A DNA stretch of 64,000 bases from Kordiimonas marina (GCF_023006325.1 NZ_JAINDF010000002.1:124001-188000); one strand, 5' to 3'. Positions 54,120 to 62,946 are shown, counted from the first letter of the stretch. Made by a program: numbers and translations. Notes: a model not told the origin generated them from the sequence alone.

Positions 54120-55046
54120 TCAACAGGGCTGAGCGGCGGCGCTTGCTTCAAGGGTGGCAAGGCCTTCCATGCCGTGGAAGAAGCCGTTGGCAAACCGGGC
54201 ATCCGGCAGCAGGGCCGCCAGCCGGTGCGTGGCCTCCTCGCCGCTGATCCAGCCGGCCAGGCGCGCCCGAAACAGGTTCGTGATCTTGATCATGTCGGCC
54301 GCATGGGGTGACAGGCGGAACCCCCGGATGCCGATCTCAGCCAGCCGGGGCATCTCCTCCAGCAGGTTCACATAATGGTGCGACAGTGTCTGTAGGCCGT
54401 TGATGGCCAGGAAGGACTGATGGTCGAGGGTTTCGACCGTCAGGCCGTCCGGGTCCTTCTCGCAGACATATTGGCAGCTGTTTTTCGCAAGGCCATGCGC
54501 CCGGGCATGGAAGCAGCGTGCGGAGATGGCGAGCGGAATACGCCCGAACACCTGTACTTCCAGCCGGGCGGTTGCGACAGAGGCCAAGGCTTTCAGGCTG
54601 TCTTCCGGGAGCTCGGCATTGAGGCTGATGCGCCGGGCGCCTTCGGCCTCGAAGAATTTGAGCGTGGCTTCGTTATAGACATTGACGGTTGGCCCAACGG
54701 CATAGGCCTTGCCCGCCAGCAAACTGCAGGCCGCCATATCGCCCGCTTCCACCAGATACTCGTCCGCCATCGCCACCATGTCGGACACGGCGGCCATGTC
54801 TTTCCGGTCCATCGCCAGCTGAAGGCACGAAAGGATGACCTGCTTGCCGCCTGCCTTGAGCCTGTCGAGGATGGCTTCATAGTGCGGCACCAGAAACGGC
54901 CTGCGTTTGGCGCAGACGGCTTCGCCGAAATAGACCACATCGATATCGGCCTCATCGGCGATGCGGAAATAGAAGTCGCGGACTTTCTCAGGGGCCCAAT
55001 TGAACAGAAGCGGGCCGAGGGACAGGTCTTTGGTTGCTACATCCAT
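54120..55046 (-). CDS. ubiV: O2-independent ubiquinone hydroxylase subunit UbiV
   Basis: 308 aa of the peptidase-U32 family. Four Cys expected for the [4Fe-4S] cluster are seen in YFGEAVCAKRR (one) and in ISARCFHARAHGLAKNSCQYVCEKD (three). UbiV pairs with UbiU to hydroxylate ubiquinone intermediates using prephenate rather than O2. The start overlaps the ubiU end by 10 bp. Ubiquinone or a related quinone would be needed for nitrate respiration in a menaquinone-free alphaproteobacterium. Confidence 0.93.
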   Translation of the reverse strand: MDVATKDLSLGPLLFNWAPEKVRDFYFRIADEADIDVVYFGEAVCAKRRPFLVPHYEAILDRLKAGGKQVILSCLQLAMDRKDMAAVSDMVAMADEYLVEAGDMAACSLLAGKAYAVGPTVNVYNEATLKFFEAEGARRISLNAELPEDSLKALASVATARLEVQVFGRIPLAISARCFHARAHGLAKNSCQYVCEKDPDGLTVETLDHQSFLAINGLQTLSHHYVNLLEEMPRLAEIGIRGFRLSPHAADMIKITNLFRARLAGWISGEEATHRLAALLPDARFANGFFHGMEGLATLEASAAAQPC

Positions 55047-56020
55047 TTTTTTGCATACGCTCCTGTCGTATTCTGATGGCCTTCCGACAGCCCGGCCATG
55101 TCGAGCGTTGCCCGGCCCCCGGCCGCCGCGGTGTCGACCGCGCGGCGGAAGTCCGTTACCACCTGTTTGACATAGGCCTTGCCGCGCTGGCGCCCTTCGA
55201 TCTTGAGGGCGGTGACGCCTGCCTTGGCCAGCTCCGGCAGGATCGCGGAAATATCAAGGCTCGTCGGCTCCTCGAACAGGTAGCCCGCCTCGCCGCCTGC
55301 CTTGAAACGGCCCTTGCACAGGGTCGGGTAGCCTGCCTGTTCATGCGCCCCGAAGCGGTTGATGGTGAAACCGCCCAGCCGGCTTGTCAGGATGTCCCCC
55401 TCGTTGACATAGGCGACATGGCTCGCGGGCGAACAGACACCATTGCGGTTCGGCGACTTGCCGGTCACGTAGGAGGACAGGGTACAGCGGCCTTCCGCCA
55501 TCGGGCACATGCCGCCGAAAGCGAAGACCTCGGTCTCGATATCGATCTCGCCATTGAGCTTGGTGATGTCCGGCACGGTCAGCACGCGCGGCAGCACCAC
55601 CCGCTTCACGCCGAACCGCTGACCGTAGAAATTGATCGCCTCGGCATTCGAGGCCGACGCCTGCACCGATAGGTGCAGCCGGAGGTCCGGGTAGGTTTCG
55701 CGTGCGTAAGCCAGAAGCCCGATATCGGCGAGGATGAGCGCATCGACCTTCAGGTCATGCGCGGATTTGATGGCGGCGCGCCACGGCGCATCGTCGCCCG
55801 CGCGGGCATAGGTGTTGACGGCCAGGAACACCATGGCGCCGCGCGCGTGGGCATAGTCCAGCGCTTCGGCCAGCTCCTCGCGCGAGAAATTGAGGCCGGG
55901 GAAATTGCGGGCGTTGGTCTCGTCCCGAAAGCCCATATAGACCGCATCGGCGCCGGCATCGACCGCAACACGGAGCGCCGCCGGTGTACCGGCAGGACAG
56001 ACAAGTTCGAGCTTTTTCAT
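55037..56020 (-). CDS. ubiU: O2-independent ubiquinone hydroxylase subunit UbiU
   Basis: 327 aa from the ATG at 56020 (GGGAG 8 bp upstream). U32-family start KLELVCPAGTPAALRVAVDAGADAVYMGF. Cluster Cys appear in FGGMCPMAEGRCTLSS, NRNGVCSPASH and TLCKGRFK. Forms the UbiUV complex. The start overlaps the ubiT stop by 4 bp, so ubiTUV is a coupled operon. Confidence 0.95.
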   Translation of the reverse strand: MKKLELVCPAGTPAALRVAVDAGADAVYMGFRDETNARNFPGLNFSREELAEALDYAHARGAMVFLAVNTYARAGDDAPWRAAIKSAHDLKVDALILADIGLLAYARETYPDLRLHLSVQASASNAEAINFYGQRFGVKRVVLPRVLTVPDITKLNGEIDIETEVFAFGGMCPMAEGRCTLSSYVTGKSPNRNGVCSPASHVAYVNEGDILTSRLGGFTINRFGAHEQAGYPTLCKGRFKAGGEAGYLFEEPTSLDISAILPELAKAGVTALKIEGRQRGKAYVKQVVTDFRRAVDTAAAGGRATLDMAGLSEGHQNTTGAYAKKWM

Positions 56021-56559
56021 CGTGCCGGGCTCCCGTTCAGAAAGCCTGTCCCGCCTCCGTACCGAACCCAAAGGCTTGTTCCGGCATCGAGGAGCCGCGC
56101 AGCAGGACTAGCCAACGGGCCGCAGGCGGACAGGACCTCAGCTCTCAGGTCTATATCCTCACTGTCGATGGCATTCCGGAGCGTAAGCATGGCTTCGGTG
56201 TCGCCTTCGATGCTGATCTCGCGGGAGAAGAACAGAGCGTCGCCATCCAGCGAGCCTTCGAGCATCTGCACGAGCCGGACAAAATTGCCGCTGATTCGGA
56301 CATCGGCTGGCAGACGACTGTTGCGGGTCGCCGTCGCGGTCACCCTGTGGGCATGAATTTCCAGGAGGAAGCCGATGTCGGAGCCATCGGGCGTGATGAG
56401 AAAATGGTGGCCGACGATCGGCTGCAGCCGCCGGACCACCGCCTGATGACGGCGGCACATATGCCGCGTGATCAGGCTGAGAAGGTGATTGAGCGGCATC
56501 AGCGGCAAGGGGCGTACGAGCAATCTTGCGATCGTGGCCGGGGGCATAATCCGAGGCAT
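56017..56559 (-). CDS. ubiT: UbiT-type SCP2 lipid-binding protein
   Basis: 180 aa from the ATG at 56559 (AGGA just upstream). An SCP2 sterol-carrier fold is recognisable from LQPIVGHHFLITPDGSDIGFLLEIHA, then VRISGNFVRLVQMLEGSLDGDALFFSREISIEGDTEAMLTLRNAI. UbiT binds the hydrophobic quinone precursors in the O2-independent pathway. First gene of ubiTUV-decarboxylase, 60 bp downstream of an FNR-type box. Confidence 0.92.
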   Translation of the reverse strand: MPRIMPPATIARLLVRPLPLMPLNHLLSLITRHMCRRHQAVVRRLQPIVGHHFLITPDGSDIGFLLEIHAHRVTATATRNSRLPADVRISGNFVRLVQMLEGSLDGDALFFSREISIEGDTEAMLTLRNAIDSEDIDLRAEVLSACGPLASPAARLLDAGTSLWVRYGGGTGFLNGSPAR

Positions 56560-56619
56560 TTTTCCTGGTCCTCCATACTCTGAATGGCAGGACCTTAAAG
56601 GGGCACACAGGTGTCCGGC

Positions 56620-56633
56620 TTGATGTCAGTCAA
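56620..56633. promoter_or_regulatory. FNR-type box upstream of ubiT
   Basis: TTGAT-GTCA-GTCAA has one mismatch to the consensus (G for A in the right half). The centre is about 67 bp upstream of the ubiT start codon. Confidence 0.75.
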
Positions 56634-56832
56634 GTGGTTCAAGATTGAGCGGCGGGCACTCAGCTTTTTCAACAACCGCATCGATATGGGTGCGATCGCC
56701 ATGCGCTCCTTCCTTCTCGCCTGAGGAGGGCTGTTCGGTTGCGGACAGCAGACTGTACGTTTCCGGACACCTGCAGCACCGGCAACAAAAGGTCAAAAAT
56801 ACAAGTCATTGAATTATAATGGTTTTACATGT

Positions 56833-56848
56833 TGGCACGCCGGTTGCT
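56833..56848 (+). promoter_or_regulatory. Near-perfect sigma-54 (RpoN) promoter
   Basis: TTGGCACGCCGGTTGCT contains the -24 GG (56834-56835) and the -12 GC (56846-56847) with the required 10-bp separation, and agrees with the extended consensus TGGCACG-N4-TTGCW. Transcription should start near 56859, about 100 nt before the small gene. Confidence 0.85.
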
Positions 56849-56956
56849 GAGAGAAGGCTACATAAAACAAATATAGACACCGACAGCAAAAACCCGAGCG
56901 CTCGACAGCCCTGCCTAAAGACAGTCCCGAGTTTCTCGACAGCGAGGAGAATAAAA

Positions 56957-57052
56957 ATGTTCATGACCCAAGTCACCGCAGCAAAACCCCGTGCCGGTTT
57001 CGCCCCGGCTCAACCCGGTTTCATCCGGCGCCGCAGCCGCCGCTACAAATAG
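56957..57052 (+). CDS. 31-aa basic small protein under sigma-54 control
   Basis: The frame MFMTQVTAAKPRAGFAPAQP continues GFIRRRSRRYK and ends TAG. GAGGAG lies 8 bp upstream of the ATG, a strong ribosome site. The C-terminus is markedly basic (six Arg and one Lys in the last nine residues). It lacks a membrane helix or signal. No family recognised. It sits alone between a sigma-54 promoter and a strong terminator, so it is either a genuine small protein or a translated leader of a short RNA. Confidence 0.6.
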   Translation: MFMTQVTAAKPRAGFAPAQPGFIRRRSRRYK

Positions 57053-57083
57053 CAGGTTCCGATGACCAAGACCCTCACTGCCC

Positions 57084-57124
57084 CCGGGCGGCGCAGGCAC
57101 AGTCGTGCCGCCGCCCGGTCTTTT
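57084..57124 (+). terminator. Strong terminator after the 31-aa gene
   Basis: Outer stem CCGGGCGGC (57084-57092) with GCCGCCCGG (57110-57118), an inner stem GGCAC/GTGCC around AGTC, then TCTTTTTC. It lies 31 bp after the small gene stop. Confidence 0.85.
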
Positions 57125-57233
57125 TCATTTTCATTGATGACGCTCGGCTACCGCTACCGCCGGTTCCGCGCGCGCGTGCTGAGCTGACGGACCTCCGTCC
57201 GCCGCGTCCAACGCTGGCTGTGTTTCCGGCGGG

Positions 57234-57578
57234 TTATTGAAGGCCGAGCGGGTCCTCGGCCGGCGCGACCGGCTTTTCCGACAGGGCGGCGCCCGATCCT
57301 TCCGCGAATTTCTTGAGCATCAGGTCAGGTCCGGCGATGATGGCGAGCCCCAGCTGGGCCGACCCCTGCCATTTCACCTCGGTCGCGAACTCGCCCAGGC
57401 CGTCAATCGTCAGGATCAGCTCATCTCCGATGCTGAGGTCGGTCTCACAGGTGATCAGCGTCCCGGCGGTTGATACGTCCCGCACCTCGCACGGAAATTG
57501 CCGGTCATCCTCTGTCGTCAGCGTGCCGTGCCACAGCACGGGCAGGCGGTTATCGCGGCGTTTTTCCATGGTTGTCAT
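57234..57578 (-). CDS. PilZ-domain protein
   Basis: 114 aa from the ATG at 57578 with GGGAGAG 8 bp upstream; the GTG at 57596 overlaps that site. The c-di-GMP motif is present as RRDNR (RxxxR) and VRDVSTAGTLI (DxSxxG), followed by a beta-barrel stretch (GDELILTIDGLGEFATEVKWQG). Likely a single-domain c-di-GMP effector. No partner gene nearby. Confidence 0.88.
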   Translation of the reverse strand: MTTMEKRRDNRLPVLWHGTLTTEDDRQFPCEVRDVSTAGTLITCETDLSIGDELILTIDGLGEFATEVKWQGSAQLGLAIIAGPDLMLKKFAEGSGAALSEKPVAPAEDPLGLQ

Positions 57579-57747
57579 GGCGGTCGTCTCTCCCACATGA
57601 GCCAGTTTGCCGTGGCAGGCTAACCGATTTTTTTCTTGTGTAAAACCCGCTTAAGATGGCAATGGCTAAAGCCAGCCGCAGCGAGGGCGGCCCAAAGCCA
57701 TGACGGCCAGCGTCATAACGAAAAGTGCCACAAAGGGGAGCAAAAGC

Positions 57748-58509
57748 GTGTCCGGTATCTTCAATGCCATCAGGTCGGTTCTGTTCAATGTGGTCTTTTA
57801 TCTCTATATCACGCTGTTTCTGGCGTTCATCATGGTGCCGCTTGCGCTCCTGATGAAGTCGGACAGGGGGGTCCGTGGCGCCATTCTGGTTTTCTGTAAA
57901 ACCACCCTGTGGCTTGCCCGTGTCATCATGGGCATCAAGCTGGAAATCCGCAACGCCGAGATGCTGCCCAAATCCGGCGCCTTCATCCTCGCCGCCGCGC
58001 ACCAGAGCTATATGGACCCGATCATCACCTATACGCTCAGGAGCGACGTCACCGCGCTGGCCAAAAAGGAACTGTTCAGCCTGCCGCTTCTGGGCACCGT
58101 GTTCCGCAAGATCAAGATCGTCCGCATCGACCGCCAGTCCAAGACCGCGCACCGCGCCATGGATGCGGTTGCTGACCATGTGGTTGAGCTTGGCCGCCCG
58201 CTGATCATCTATCCGCAGGCGACGCGTGTGCCCATCGGCCAGACCCGCAAGCTCAAGAGCGGCAGCTACTTCCTGCAGGAGGACACCGGCCTGCCGGTTT
58301 ATACCGTGGCCACCAATACCGGGCTTTTCTGGACCAAGGGCTTCTGGCACAGAAGCGGCACTGCCGTGTTCGAAATCACCGGCGAAATTGCTGCGGGCAC
58401 CAAGAAAGAAGACTTCATGGCCGAGCTTGAGGACAAGGTGGTCGCGCGCTCCAATGCGCTGGTCGCCGAGGCGGGCTATGCCGCCCTGTTGCCGAAACCG
58501 TCAGCCTAA
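57748..58509 (+). CDS. 1-acyl-glycerol-3-phosphate acyltransferase (PlsC family)
   Basis: 253 aa from the GTG at 57748, selected by GGGGAG 7 bp upstream over the ATG at 57700. N-terminal membrane helix (NVVFYLYITLFLAFIMVPLALLM). The catalytic HX4D motif is HQSYMD. Later blocks are FRKIKIVRIDRQ and IIYPQATRVPIGQ, a variant of the usual FPEGTRS. It acylates lysophosphatidate in phospholipid synthesis at the inner membrane. Monocistronic. Confidence 0.9.
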   Translation: MSGIFNAIRSVLFNVVFYLYITLFLAFIMVPLALLMKSDRGVRGAILVFCKTTLWLARVIMGIKLEIRNAEMLPKSGAFILAAAHQSYMDPIITYTLRSDVTALAKKELFSLPLLGTVFRKIKIVRIDRQSKTAHRAMDAVADHVVELGRPLIIYPQATRVPIGQTRKLKSGSYFLQEDTGLPVYTVATNTGLFWTKGFWHRSGTAVFEITGEIAAGTKKEDFMAELEDKVVARSNALVAEAGYAALLPKPSA

Positions 58510-58650
58510 TAATGGGCGATAGGGGGAAATATATTTTCTCCCGGTAAAGTTATTGTCCTGTCAGTGTGAAGAAATTCTAGTGTGCGGCGGCTCTTGTAGA
58601 TAGCCCCCGCCCTCCTAACCTGTTATAAATAGCGAGGGAGAGCCCCTGAT

Positions 58651-59505
58651 ATGACCAAAATTACCGATACATCCACGAGCCTTGAAGATATCGCCGCGCG
58701 GCTGAAGGAGCAGCATGCTGTTTACGGCAGCCTGACCGGCCTGTCGCTCGGCAAGATCGGCGACCTATTGAACCGCACCACGGCGGTTATGTTCCCACAC
58801 TATTCGGTGGCTGAGGAAGACGGGCTGAGCCTTGAAGACAGGCTCGCCGGTCTTGAAGACGCTTTCTTCAAGCTCGTCGACCGTCTGTGCAAGGACAATG
58901 TCGGCTGCGCGCGCCGCCTGGTGCAGGGCTTCCTGGCTGACCTGCCGGATATCGCCGCAGTGGCCTACACGGACGCCAAGGCGCTGTATGAAGGCGACCC
59001 GGCGGCCGAATCGATCGAGGAAGTCATGCTGTGCTACCCCGGCTTTTATGCCGTGGTGGCCTACCGCATCGCCCATGCGCTGATGAAGCGCGAGGTGCCC
59101 TTGCTGCCGCGCATGATTACCGAATATGCCCACCAGAAAACCGGGGTCGACATCAACCCCGGCGCCCGGATCGGCCATTCGCTGTTCATCGACCACGGCA
59201 CTGGCGTGGTGATCGGTGAAACCGCGGTTCTCGGCAACAATGTCAAAATCTACCAGGGGGTCACCCTGGGCGCGCTGCGGGTCGACCGCGAAGAACGCGC
59301 CAAGAAACGCCACCCGACCATTGAAGACAATGTGGTCATCTATTCCGGCGCCACGATCCTGGGCGGCGACACGGTCGTCGGTCATAATACGGTGATCGGC
59401 GGTAACGTGTGGCTGACCCGCTCGGTCCCTGCCTGGTCGCGCGTGATGTTCCGTCCGTGCGACACCGAAGAGATCGTCCCGATCCGGACCCGCAAGAAGG
59501 CCTGA
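58651..59505 (+). CDS. cysE: Serine O-acetyltransferase
   Basis: 284 aa. The N-terminal helical domain is followed by the left-handed beta-helix (hexapeptide repeats from about residue 165: VDINPGARIGHSLFIDHGTGVVIGETAVLGNNVKIYQGVTLGAL). Catalytic His and Asp are in FIDHGTG and nearby. It makes O-acetylserine for cysteine synthesis. The ATG has GCGAGGGAGAG upstream. The cysteine synthase gene follows after 42 bp. Confidence 0.95.
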   Translation: MTKITDTSTSLEDIAARLKEQHAVYGSLTGLSLGKIGDLLNRTTAVMFPHYSVAEEDGLSLEDRLAGLEDAFFKLVDRLCKDNVGCARRLVQGFLADLPDIAAVAYTDAKALYEGDPAAESIEEVMLCYPGFYAVVAYRIAHALMKREVPLLPRMITEYAHQKTGVDINPGARIGHSLFIDHGTGVVIGETAVLGNNVKIYQGVTLGALRVDREERAKKRHPTIEDNVVIYSGATILGGDTVVGHNTVIGGNVWLTRSVPAWSRVMFRPCDTEEIVPIRTRKKA

Positions 59506-59547
59506 CCCGCCTTCAAAGCCTGACAAGAAAAGATAAAGGACAAGCCC

Positions 59548-60465
59548 ATGAAAGCTCAGTCGATCCTCGACACCATCGGCCGTACGCCCCATGTGCGCAT
59601 GAGCCGCCTGTTCCCGGACCATGAAGTCTGGGTCAAACAGGAACGGGTCAACCCCGGCGGGTCGCTCAAGGACCGTATCGCCCTTTCGATGATTGAGGCG
59701 GCGGAAAAAAGCGGTGAGCTGGCGCCGGGCGGCGTGATTGTTGAGCCGACCTCCGGCAACACCGGGATCGGCCTTGCCATGGTCGCGGCCGTCAAAGGCT
59801 ACCGGCTGATTATCGTGATGCCTGAATCCATGTCGGTCGAACGCCGCCAGATCATCGCAGCTTATGGCGCCGAACTGGTGCTGACGCCGAAGGAAGAAGG
59901 CATGAAGGGCGCGATCGCCAAGGCGCTGGAGCTGGTGGAAAGCACCCAAGGCGCCTGGATGCCGCAGCAGTTCGGCAACCCGGCGAACCCGGCGGTGCAC
60001 CGCGATGTCACCGCCCATGAAATTCTCGCCGACTTCCCGGAAGGCATGGATTATCTGATCACCGGTGTCGGCACCGGTGGCCACCTCACCGGCACGGCCC
60101 AGACGCTGAAGCAGGCGTGGCCGGGCCTGAAGGTCATCGCGGTGGAGCCGAGTCTGTCGCCGGTTCTGTCGGGCGGGGCTCCGGGCCCGCACCCGATCCA
60201 GGGTATCGGTGCCGGTTTCATCCCGGACGTGATGGAGACCGACCTCCTGAGCGGCGTTCAGCAGGTGGATCCCAAGGACGCGATGGACATGGCCCGTGCG
60301 GCCGCGCGCACCGAAGGCGTGCTCTGTGGCATTTCCTCAGGCGCCACGCTGGCGGCCATCAAGGCACAGCTGAAGGAAGCCCCGAAGGGCACCCGCGTCA
60401 TCGCCTTCTGCTACGACACCGGCGAACGCTACCTTTCAGTCCCGGACCTGTTCCCAGCGCCCTGA
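59548..60465 (+). CDS. cysK: Cysteine synthase (O-acetylserine sulfhydrylase)
   Basis: 305 aa. The PLP Lys is in [17 protein letters not shown]. Asn/Ser/Gly loops are [20 protein letters not shown] and [13 protein letters not shown], and the terminal motif [11 protein letters not shown] is present. It combines O-acetylserine with sulfide. cysE-cysK forms an operon closed by a very strong terminator. Confidence 0.96.
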   Translation: MKAQSILDTIGRTPHVRMSRLFPDHEVWVKQERVNPGGSLKDRIALSMIEAAEKSGELAPGGVIVEPTSGNTGIGLAMVAAVKGYRLIIVMPESMSVERRQIIAAYGAELVLTPKEEGMKGAIAKALELVESTQGAWMPQQFGNPANPAVHRDVTAHEILADFPEGMDYLITGVGTGGHLTGTAQTLKQAWPGLKVIAVEPSLSPVLSGGAPGPHPIQGIGAGFIPDVMETDLLSGVQQVDPKDAMDMARAAARTEGVLCGISSGATLAAIKAQLKEAPKGTRVIAFCYDTGERYLSVPDLFPAP

Positions 60466-60487
60466 TAGAGCGACTGCCAAACCAAAT

Positions 60488-60524
60488 AAAAAGGGCCCTG
60501 CCGATCGATCGGCGGGCCCTTTTT
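60488..60524. terminator. Bidirectional terminator after cysK
   Basis: Stem AAAAAGGGCCC/GGGCCCTTTTT encloses a second palindromic part around CGATCGATCG. The T and A runs on both sides suit cysK (plus) and the convergent 60552 gene (minus). Confidence 0.92.
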
Positions 60525-60551
60525 CATGCACTTGGTCGTGCAGAAAGCTGG

Positions 60552-60899
60552 TTATTCGTCTTCGTCAACCGGGCTCATGCCGCCCGATTCCATGCGCACG
60601 ATCAGGGCGACATGGTCGCCGCGGATCGCCAGTTCCTTGTAGGCGCCGCGCGGCAGCGGAATACCGCGTTCAATACAGTGGTTGAGGACTGCCGCGCCGA
60701 CTTCACGGCTTGAGAAGACGATCGAGTCCGACCCATCGGTCAGGTCGAAGCGGACGGTCACGTCCCCATCTTCATCCAGGAAGGAGATCACGTCCTTGAG
60801 CGGCGGGTTGCCGGACATGCCCTTGCCTTCAAGGATTGGACGCAAGGCGAGGACGAGTTCCTCGTCGGAAAAAATGAGACTGCGTGATTCGAGAATCAT
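60552..60899 (-). CDS. Conserved-looking hypothetical protein
   Basis: 115 aa, MILESRSLIFSDEELVLAL at the start, a beta-rich middle (DVTVRFDLTDGSDSIVFSSREVGAAVLNHC) and an acidic tail (PVDEDE). No membrane segment, signal or metal motif. Not recognised. Well-formed codon use and its own terminator argue that it is real. It may be a small regulatory or structural protein. Confidence 0.65.
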   Translation of the reverse strand: MILESRSLIFSDEELVLALRPILEGKGMSGNPPLKDVISFLDEDGDVTVRFDLTDGSDSIVFSSREVGAAVLNHCIERGIPLPRGAYKELAIRGDHVALIVRMESGGMSPVDEDE

Positions 60900-60987
60900 A
60901 CCTCGGCCTAACCTGATACCCTTTGAATTTTCGCCAATTTAGTCAGAAATCGCCTTGAAAGGAAAGGGCTTTTCTTGCGTACACGCG

Positions 60988-62055
60988 TCAGCTGGCCTGT
61001 GCCTCGTCATGGGCGCGGGCCCGCCAGGCGCGGATGACGGCGTTGGCCAGTGTCGCCAGCGGGATTGCGAAAAACACGCCCCAGAAGCCCCACAAGCCAC
61101 CGAACAGCAGGATTGAGATGATGATGGCATTGGGGTGCAGCTTCACCGCCTCAGAGAAGAGCAGCGGCACCAGAAGGTTGCCGTCCAGCGCCTGCAGCAC
61201 GAAATAGGCGGTCGCGGCGATGACGAAATCGGGGCTCATGCCCCACTGAACGTAGGCGACCAGAAGCACGGGCACTGTCACCGCCGCCGCGCCGAAATAG
61301 GGGATGATGACGCTGAGACCGGTCGCCACCGCAAGCAGCGTGGCATAGCGGAGGCCAAGCACCTGATAGAGGATGAAGGCGGCGATGCCGCAGATCAGGA
61401 TTTCATAGACCTTGCCGCGGGCATAGTCGCCCGCGCGTTCCAGGCTTTCGTGCCATACCTGTTCCAGCACCGGCTTGTCATGCGGCAGGAAGCCGGTGAC
61501 CCAGCCGAGGATCTGCTCCTTGTCCTTGAGGAAGAAGAAGACCATCACCGGCACCAGTACGGTATAGACGATCAGGCTGACAGCACTTGTCAGGCTGGTC
61601 AGGGAATATTGCACTAGGCGCGGGCCCAGGTTGGCGACCTCGTTGCCCATGCGCTCCAGCCAGCCCTGCGCCTGCACCTCCGAGATAATGTCCGGGAAGC
61701 GGGCATGGAGGCCGAGGAAACCGGCCTGAAGCCGGGCGATCATCTTGGGGCTGTCATTCACGAACTGGCCGATCTGCTGGACAAGCGGCGGCATGACCGC
61801 GAGCAGCGTGATGACTGACAGAAGCAGGAAGCTGATGAACACAAACAGAAGCGCGATCATCGGCCGCGCGCCCCGGCGTTCCAGCCAGCCGATCGGCCCG
61901 TCCAGCAGGAAGGCGAGCACAATGGCGGCGATGGCGGGGGCCAGCATATGGCCGAAGAAGCTGAAGGCGAGCACGGCAAACAGCAGCACGACCAACAGGA
62001 GAACGACCTGCGGGTCCGACAGGGTCCGGCGGAACCAGTTGCTGATCATGTTCAT
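60988..62055 (-). CDS. AI-2E family transporter (UPF0118 permease)
   Basis: 355 aa from the ATG at 62055 (AAGGAGA upstream). Eight or so hydrophobic segments. Family features are IAAIVLAFLLDGPIGWLERRG near the N-terminus and the C-terminal VQALDGNLLVPLLFSEAVKLHPNAIIISILLFGGLWGFWGVFFAIPLATLA. The family name derives from an autoinducer-2 exporter, but many members move other solutes, including Na+/H+. Substrate unknown. Confidence 0.9.
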   Translation of the reverse strand: MNMISNWFRRTLSDPQVVLLLVVLLFAVLAFSFFGHMLAPAIAAIVLAFLLDGPIGWLERRGARPMIALLFVFISFLLLSVITLLAVMPPLVQQIGQFVNDSPKMIARLQAGFLGLHARFPDIISEVQAQGWLERMGNEVANLGPRLVQYSLTSLTSAVSLIVYTVLVPVMVFFFLKDKEQILGWVTGFLPHDKPVLEQVWHESLERAGDYARGKVYEILICGIAAFILYQVLGLRYATLLAVATGLSVIIPYFGAAAVTVPVLLVAYVQWGMSPDFVIAATAYFVLQALDGNLLVPLLFSEAVKLHPNAIIISILLFGGLWGFWGVFFAIPLATLANAVIRAWRARAHDEAQAS

Positions 62056-62172
62056 GCCCTGTGTCTCCTTAGGGGGCGCCTTCATTGTTGGGGTCAACCC
62101 CTTATCTGGCGCGGGATATGGGCGGTTTCAAGGCCGTGATAGGTGTCCGGTGTTTTCCGGCAAGCTTTGGTA

Positions 62173-62946
62173 TCAGCCGTGCTGGCCGGTAGAGGTGCCG
62201 CCGTCGACCACGACATTGGCGCCGTTCATATAGGCGGCTTCCTGGCTCGCGAGATAGAGCACGGTTTTGGCGACATCGGCCGGGTCGGCGGGGCCGCCCT
62301 TCGGCAGGCCGCCCGCGAACTTGCTCATGTCGCCGCCGATATCGGCGAGCGCGCGCTCGAACATCGGGGTGCGCATCGGCCCCGGCGAGACCGCATTGAT
62401 GCGGATGCCTGCGTCGGCGTAATCCAGCGCGGCGCTTTTGGTCAGGCCGATCACTGCGTGTTTGCTGGTGCCGTAGGCCGCCATCCATTCCGCGCCCGAA
62501 CGCGACAGGATCGACGCGATATTGATGATGGTGCCGCCGGGCTTCGGTGCGTTCTTCAGCATGGTGCGGATTTCATGATGCATGGCGTGCCACACCCCCA
62601 TGACGTTGGTGCGGAACACGTCCTCGACCATGGCGATGTCCTGGTCGGCGAACCGGGCGGCGGTGTGGCTGATCCCGGCGTTGTTGACCGCGATATCGAG
62701 CCTGCCTGCCTCAGCTGTTGCAGCGGCAACAAAATCGGCGACCAGGCTGTTGTCGCGCACATCGGCGTGGTGATAGTGGGTTTTGCCAGGGTAATGGCGG
62801 GTTTCATGGGCCACGCGCGCGCCTTCTTCGTCGATGAGGCCGCAGAAATGCACAGTCGCGCCTTCGCTCGCGAAAGCCTTGACGATGGCTTCACCGAACC
62901 CTGACGTGCCGCCGGTTACAAGCGCGGTCTGGCCTTCAAAACGCAT
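62173..62946 (-). CDS. SDR-family oxidoreductase
   Basis: 257 aa. Rossmann motif TALVTGGTSGFGEAIV, NNAG motif, catalytic Ser region IASILSRSG and YxxxK as YGTSK, then the PG motif AVSPGPMRTPMF. It reduces or oxidises a small carbonyl substrate with NAD(P)H; the substrate is unknown. Not obviously linked to its neighbours. Confidence 0.93.
   Translation of the reverse strand: MRFEGQTALVTGGTSGFGEAIVKAFASEGATVHFCGLIDEEGARVAHETRHYPGKTHYHHADVRDNSLVADFVAAATAEAGRLDIAVNNAGISHTAARFADQDIAMVEDVFRTNVMGVWHAMHHEIRTMLKNAPKPGGTIINIASILSRSGAEWMAAYGTSKHAVIGLTKSAALDYADAGIRINAVSPGPMRTPMFERALADIGGDMSKFAGGLPKGGPADPADVAKTVLYLASQEAAYMNGANVVVDGGTSTGQHG

Larger units (their letters stand above)
56560..56956. other. 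Divergent regulatory stretch (397 bp)
   Basis: It holds the FNR-type box for ubiT on the left and the sigma-54 promoter with its roughly 100-nt leader on the right. Open frames crossing it lack ribosome sites. No repeat was seen. Confidence 0.7.

Noticed and set aside
57062-57187. Second small basic frame (41 codons, beginning MTKTLTAPGRRRHSR and ending YRYRRFRARVLS) after the 31-aa gene
   Set aside because: A strong terminator hairpin lies inside it and no good ribosome site precedes it, so most transcripts would end before it is complete. The basic composition may come from the hairpin GC bias.
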